DNA from: Candidatus Bathyarchaeota archaeon
GTDB lineage: Archaea; Thermoproteota; Bathyarchaeia; 40CM-2-53-6
Direction: 5' to 3'
Assembly: GCA_005882905.1 (NCBI GenBank)
Contig: VBBG01000096.1
Coordinates: 1-9,270, forward strand
DNA: 9,270 nucleotides
The translations under genes and the position numbers were made by a program. The notes under the pieces are model-generated. The model had not been told where the DNA came from. It saw only the letters and a list, made by a program, of their open reading frames with translations, and did no database searches. Numbering within the stretch: position 1 is the stretch's first letter; each line of letters begins with the position of its first letter. Positions 6,468-9,270 of the stretch are shown here, piece by piece.

Positions 6468-7364
6468 TCAGCCAATCACTCCCTGGCGTTGCATCTCATC
6501 TTGGACTCCTCCTCTGATCTGTTTTAGCTGAAGCCTCTGTTCAGCGTATTCGTCTCCTCCGATCCGGCCAGCCTTGAAATCCTCGTCCAGCCGTCTCATC
6601 TGATCCTCAAGCTCGACGACTCGTCTCCGCAGGTGATCCAGATAGGACCTGGATGCCTCCACACCGGCTATCTGGCTCGGAGTCAAGGAGGCCTTGATGA
6701 CACCGTCTTCTATTCTCATGATACTGTCTGCTGCCCTCGCAACGTTCTGATCATGCGTAACCATGATAACAGTCTTGCCCAATTCCCGGTTTACCTTCAC
6801 CAAAAAGTCCGTGACCATCTTCGCGTTGACACTGTCTAGTTCGCCTGTGGGCTCGTCGGCCAGGAGGAGCGGGGGATCGTTGGCGAGTGCCGCCGCAATA
6901 GCGACTCGCTGCTGCTCTCCACCGCTCATCTCATCAGGCTTATGGTCTCTTATGTCGAGGAGCCCTACTGTGTTGAGAAGCTCCTTCGTCCTTGAGGATC
7001 GAGTAGACCTGGGAACGCCAGCAGCCATCATTGGTAGCTCAACATTCTCCTCAGCCGTCAACGTCGGTATCAGGTTCAGCGCCTGAAAGATGTGCCCCAC
7101 AACCTCCCGTCTGTAGCCCACCAGCTCGGAAGGCGCAAGGGCAGTCACGGTCGTGTCTCCCACAGTAATCGTACCTGCAGTCGCACGATCGAGCCCTCCG
7201 AGAATGTTGAGCAGAGTAGTTTTTCCGCTCCCGCTGGGACCGATGATTGAGACCATTCCGCCCGCTTCGACTTTGAGGCTGAGTCCGCGGAGCGCTTGGA
7301 CTTCTATTCTGCCGAGCTTATAGGCTCGGACTAGAGAGTTGACTATCACCGGCACTGAGGTCAA
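6468..7364 (-). CDS. ABC transporter ATPase, MacB/LolD type, with C-terminal coiled-coil extension
   Basis: A 298-residue ATP-binding subunit that pairs with the FtsX-type permease just upstream. In order it has Walker A GPSGSGKT (42-49), Q-loop FQALNLIPTLTAEENV with Gln94, signature MSGGEQQR (146-153), Walker B LLLADEP with Glu171, and the H-loop His204 in MVTHD. LFNLIPxLTAxEN-like Q-loop context and the short N-terminus place it with LolD/MacB/FtsE ATPases. About 65 residues follow the domain (235-298), predicted as a helix or coiled coil (LDHLRRRVVELEDQMRRLDE) and then a short motif, KAGRIGGDEYAEQRLQLKQI. This resembles the SHOCT-like short helical motif and is absent from classical LolD. 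The start TTG 7364 overlaps the permease stop TGA (7363-7361) and is preceded by GGTGAG (7376-7371) at 6 bases, which favours it over GTG 7355 and points to translational coupling. Confidence 0.93.
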   Translation of the reverse strand: MTSVPVIVNSLVRAYKLGRIEVQALRGLSLKVEAGGMVSIIGPSGSGKTTLLNILGGLDRATAGTITVGDTTVTALAPSELVGYRREVVGHIFQALNLIPTLTAEENVELPMMAAGVPRSTRSSRTKELLNTVGLLDIRDHKPDEMSGGEQQRVAIAAALANDPPLLLADEPTGELDSVNAKMVTDFLVKVNRELGKTVIMVTHDQNVARAADSIMRIEDGVIKASLTPSQIAGVEASRSYLDHLRRRVVELEDQMRRLDEDFKAGRIGGDEYAEQRLQLKQIRGGVQDEMQRQGVIG

Positions 7365-7624
7365 GCGAATCTCACCGTTCGGTTCATTTTTGAGAGGTCC
7401 TTTCTAGCCGCTAGAATCGCGGGCAGAAAGACTCCGGCAAGCAAGAGGGCAACTATTCCAAGAATGTTCAGAAGTGCCCATTGTGGAAAGATGATTCTGC
7501 GCGCAGCAAGGATTGCCAAGTATCCTTGGTTCAAAGAGTTCTGCCCCTGCGCGTCACCCCAGATCACTACCAGTCCAACTATTGTGCCAAGGATGAGAGA
7601 GAAGGGAGCTGTCGATAGGACAAT
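7361..7624 (-). pseudogene. C-terminal part of the FtsX-type permease, out of frame with the rest
   Basis: This reading frame continues the permease but is shifted by one base relative to the upstream part. It encodes STAPFSLILGTIVGLVVIWG (a membrane segment), a short loop, then IIFPQWALLNILGIVALLLA (the last membrane segment) and the basic ending ARKDLSKMNRTVRFA. These are the expected final two membrane helices and cytoplasmic tail of an FtsX domain. It has no start of its own with a ribosome site; a GTG at 7567 falls inside the first helix. It overlaps the ATPase start by three bases, as intact permease-ATPase pairs often do. The frame is open upstream past 7640, so the exact shift position cannot be fixed. 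Confidence 0.8.
7371..7376 (-). promoter_or_regulatory. Shine-Dalgarno site deciding the TTG start of the ABC ATPase
   Basis: The minus strand reads GGTGAG, then six bases, then TTG at 7364. It lies inside the last codons of the permease. This is the best ribosome-binding match in the window and supports initiation at TTG by coupling to permease translation. Confidence 0.6.
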
Positions 7625-9270
7625 CCGCGAACGGCTATCATGGTAATCTCCTTCTCCCGCTCTCTGTAGCCAGTGTATGCCACTGTGCCGACTCCGATGC
7701 TGGACGCTAAGCCAGCGAAGGCTGTTCCAAGGCGGAGAACATTCTGGCCTCCTGCACTGATTATTCCAGGAACTCCTCCAACGGAGACTTGAGCGGCCGA
7801 GACTGAGAGGGATGGATAGTCCCTCTGTAAGGACTGAGTGATCTGATCAAGGGATACGCCCGATGCGACGCGGGCAAGGACAAAGCTCGGCGCATCAATC
7901 TTAGACACGTTTTGGTTTAGGAGTCGAAGGGGGACGAAGGACCATCCTTCGGGTTGGAAGTAGCTGAAGGGACCGGAAGATCGCGAATAGTCGGGTCCGA
8001 AGAAGCCGACGACTGTCACGTTCGCCCTTCCGCTAACTAGAGTGCCCGTTCCTGTCGTGTAGGAATAAGAGATCGTGAATCTACTTCCGATCGGGATGGA
8101 ATAGTACGAAGCAACTCCGTGGTCTAGGACGATAGTCTGATTGTTCGATCCTAGGGTTGAGAAGACGCTGTCTATGTCGCCGCTGAACCAGCCGGACTCG
8201 TAGTATGCTCCCTGCCTCCAAGTCGAAGGATCTATTGCTTTTATCTGGAGATATCCAAAAGGCGTATTTGCGGGAAAGTCGGTCTCGGGAGTTGCTCCTG
8301 TAACATTGCTCCAACTTGTAATGTTACTCGCGATTCGGGTTGCGTTCGCGATCGAGTTTATGCCCGAAAGGTGTAGGTCGGAACCATTCTGGACCTCTGC
8401 CTGGCGGTAGTTGTAATCCTGCTGGCTGGCCAGGTCACCTATGACCCACACCGAGTACCCTACGATTAAAGCAACTATGAAAACAAGCGCTGCAACCCTA
8501 CGCGGATTCCTGAACACGCTTCTTGAGGCGAGAACCGAAATTTCGCCGATGATTTTTCTGGAGAGGGAGGCGAATCCGCGATGAAACCGCTGGGCCAGTC
8601 CAGTAGATAACTGGGCCGCGCCGTATAGGAAGAGGAATGGACCAATGTACGTTAGCACGAAGCTCAAGACGGCGGCGACAATCAAGACTAACGCGAGGAA
8701 AAAGTTCGCGCCGAAAACGGACCGACCTATATTCTGATAATTTATCCCCAGAAAGAGAAGAACCAGCTGGTACAACCCGAGGGAGAAGGCCACTATTGCC
8801 CCTCGCTTCCTTCTTGGTCTAGTCTCCTCTAGGTAGACATACTCTTTCAGTGCTTGAGCAGGGTCCATAGCCGCCGCCTGACGAGCGGGTGAGAATATCG
8901 AGAAGAAGGTGAGAATCACAGCAAACACGAGCGTAACAATAACTGCGTCAGAGGTTAGGAAGGCACCTCCTCCCGACGCTCCACCCAGAGCCCAGATGAA
9001 GGTCGGGTTCAGCCCATAGGCCAGTAAGACGCCTGCGACACCCGCGACGATTCCTACCATCAAACCTTCAGTCAGAAAATGCTTGAACAGCTGTCCGCGA
9101 GTGAATCCTCTGGTCAATAGAATTCCTATCTCTTTGCGGCGCAGGTTGAACGATGACTGAGAGACCGTCCGCCCCACATACCAGGATAGGAAGAATACTG
9201 GTATTGAAACAATAGTGAACTGCAAGCGCAGCGCAAAAATCTCCTGCGAAAATCCTTGTAACTGGGAAAG
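7579..9270 (-). CDS. FtsX/MacB-type ABC permease, frameshifted at 3' end and truncated by window edge
   Basis: The frame is open from the right edge, so the true start lies outside; LSQLQGFSQEIFALRLQFTI runs straight in from the boundary. Residue numbers count from the TTG at 9225. The first FtsX domain has membrane helices near 3-19, 53-73 and 92-112, with the family motif RRKEIGILLTRGFTRGQL (29-46). Further helices lie near 142-160, 172-204 and 244-264. A large extracytoplasmic domain (about 265-490) follows with seven N-X-S/T sequons. The second FtsX domain begins with a helix near 497-518 and the repeat of the family motif, REREKEITMIAVRGLSYRQL (521-540). The frame then stops at TAG 7581 only eight codons later, while the missing helices continue in another frame. 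Proteins of this type export lipids, lipoproteins or peptides, or transmit force to envelope enzymes; the substrate here is unknown. The frameshift is a real mutation, a sequence error, or less likely programmed. Confidence 0.88.
   Translation of the reverse strand, partial: LSQLQGFSQEIFALRLQFTIVSIPVFFLSWYVGRTVSQSSFNLRRKEIGILLTRGFTRGQLFKHFLTEGLMVGIVAGVAGVLLAYGLNPTFIWALGGASGGGAFLTSDAVIVTLVFAVILTFFSIFSPARQAAAMDPAQALKEYVYLEETRPRRKRGAIVAFSLGLYQLVLLFLGINYQNIGRSVFGANFFLALVLIVAAVLSFVLTYIGPFLFLYGAAQLSTGLAQRFHRGFASLSRKIIGEISVLASRSVFRNPRRVAALVFIVALIVGYSVWVIGDLASQQDYNYRQAEVQNGSDLHLSGINSIANATRIASNITSWSNVTGATPETDFPANTPFGYLQIKAIDPSTWRQGAYYESGWFSGDIDSVFSTLGSNNQTIVLDHGVASYYSIPIGSRFTISYSYTTGTGTLVSGRANVTVVGFFGPDYSRSSGPFSYFQPEGWSFVPLRLLNQNVSKIDAPSFVLARVASGVSLDQITQSLQRDYPSLSVSAAQVSVGGVPGIISAGGQNVLRLGTAFAGLASSIGVGTVAYTGYREREKEITMIAVRGLSYRQLPSLSSLAQ

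Noticed and set aside
7579..7640. Programmed -1 frameshifting in the permease
   Set aside because: No clear heptameric slippery sequence or downstream pseudoknot is evident, and the predicted spacing suggests missing codons; a mutation or sequence error is simpler.
1..9270. CRISPR array, tRNA, rRNA, insertion sequence or attachment site
   Set aside because: I saw no spaced repeats, tRNA-like cloverleaf, transposase motif or terminal inverted repeats on either strand.

Overview
The window looks archaeal. The clues are TATA-like boxes about 25-45 bases upstream of several starts, weak or absent Shine-Dalgarno sites, frequent GTG/TTG starts, an RDD membrane protein with an N-terminal zinc ribbon, and a thioredoxin with a charged N-terminal helix. 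A large FtsX-type permease whose outer domain is full of N-X-S/T sequons points the same way. A soil or sediment lineage of the TACK group or Thermoplasmatota is my guess; no ribosomal or other marker gene is present to fix it. GC content is moderate and I see no sharp compositional break, insertion sequence, tRNA, rRNA or CRISPR array.

Layout, left to right: (1) 1-380, minus: 5' part of an aldo/keto reductase of the potassium-channel-beta type. It runs off the left edge and its apparent start codon is ACG. (2) 466-1140, plus: a class I SAM-dependent methyltransferase, divergent from (1) across an intergenic space of about 85 bases with a near-symmetric TATA-like element. (3) 1154-3379, minus: a fused trehalose-6-phosphate synthase/phosphatase, convergent with (2) with 13 bases between stops. 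(4) 3380-3573: a divergent promoter region with a perfect TTAAGCTTAA palindrome and a possible 24-codon leaderless micro-ORF. (5) 3574-4173, 4202-5902 and 5982-6416, plus: zinc-ribbon RDD membrane protein, DUF885 zinc-peptidase-like protein, thioredoxin. (6) 6468-7364 and 7361-9270, minus: a MacB/LolD-type ABC ATPase and its FtsX-type permease. The permease is broken by a frameshift near 7580-7640 and truncated by the right edge.

Functionally this is mostly housekeeping and stress-related content. The trehalose enzyme can make the compatible solute from UDP-glucose and glucose-6-phosphate in one polypeptide. The ATPase and permease form one transport or mechanotransmission unit. The RDD-DUF885-thioredoxin row shares a strand but has no evident common pathway. 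I do not see a convincing new multi-gene system. The points most worth checking are the missing canonical start of the reductase, the permease frameshift, the palindromic bidirectional promoter with its micro-ORF, and the unusual local protein features (Trp-rich segment, sequon cluster, ATPase C-terminal coiled coil).
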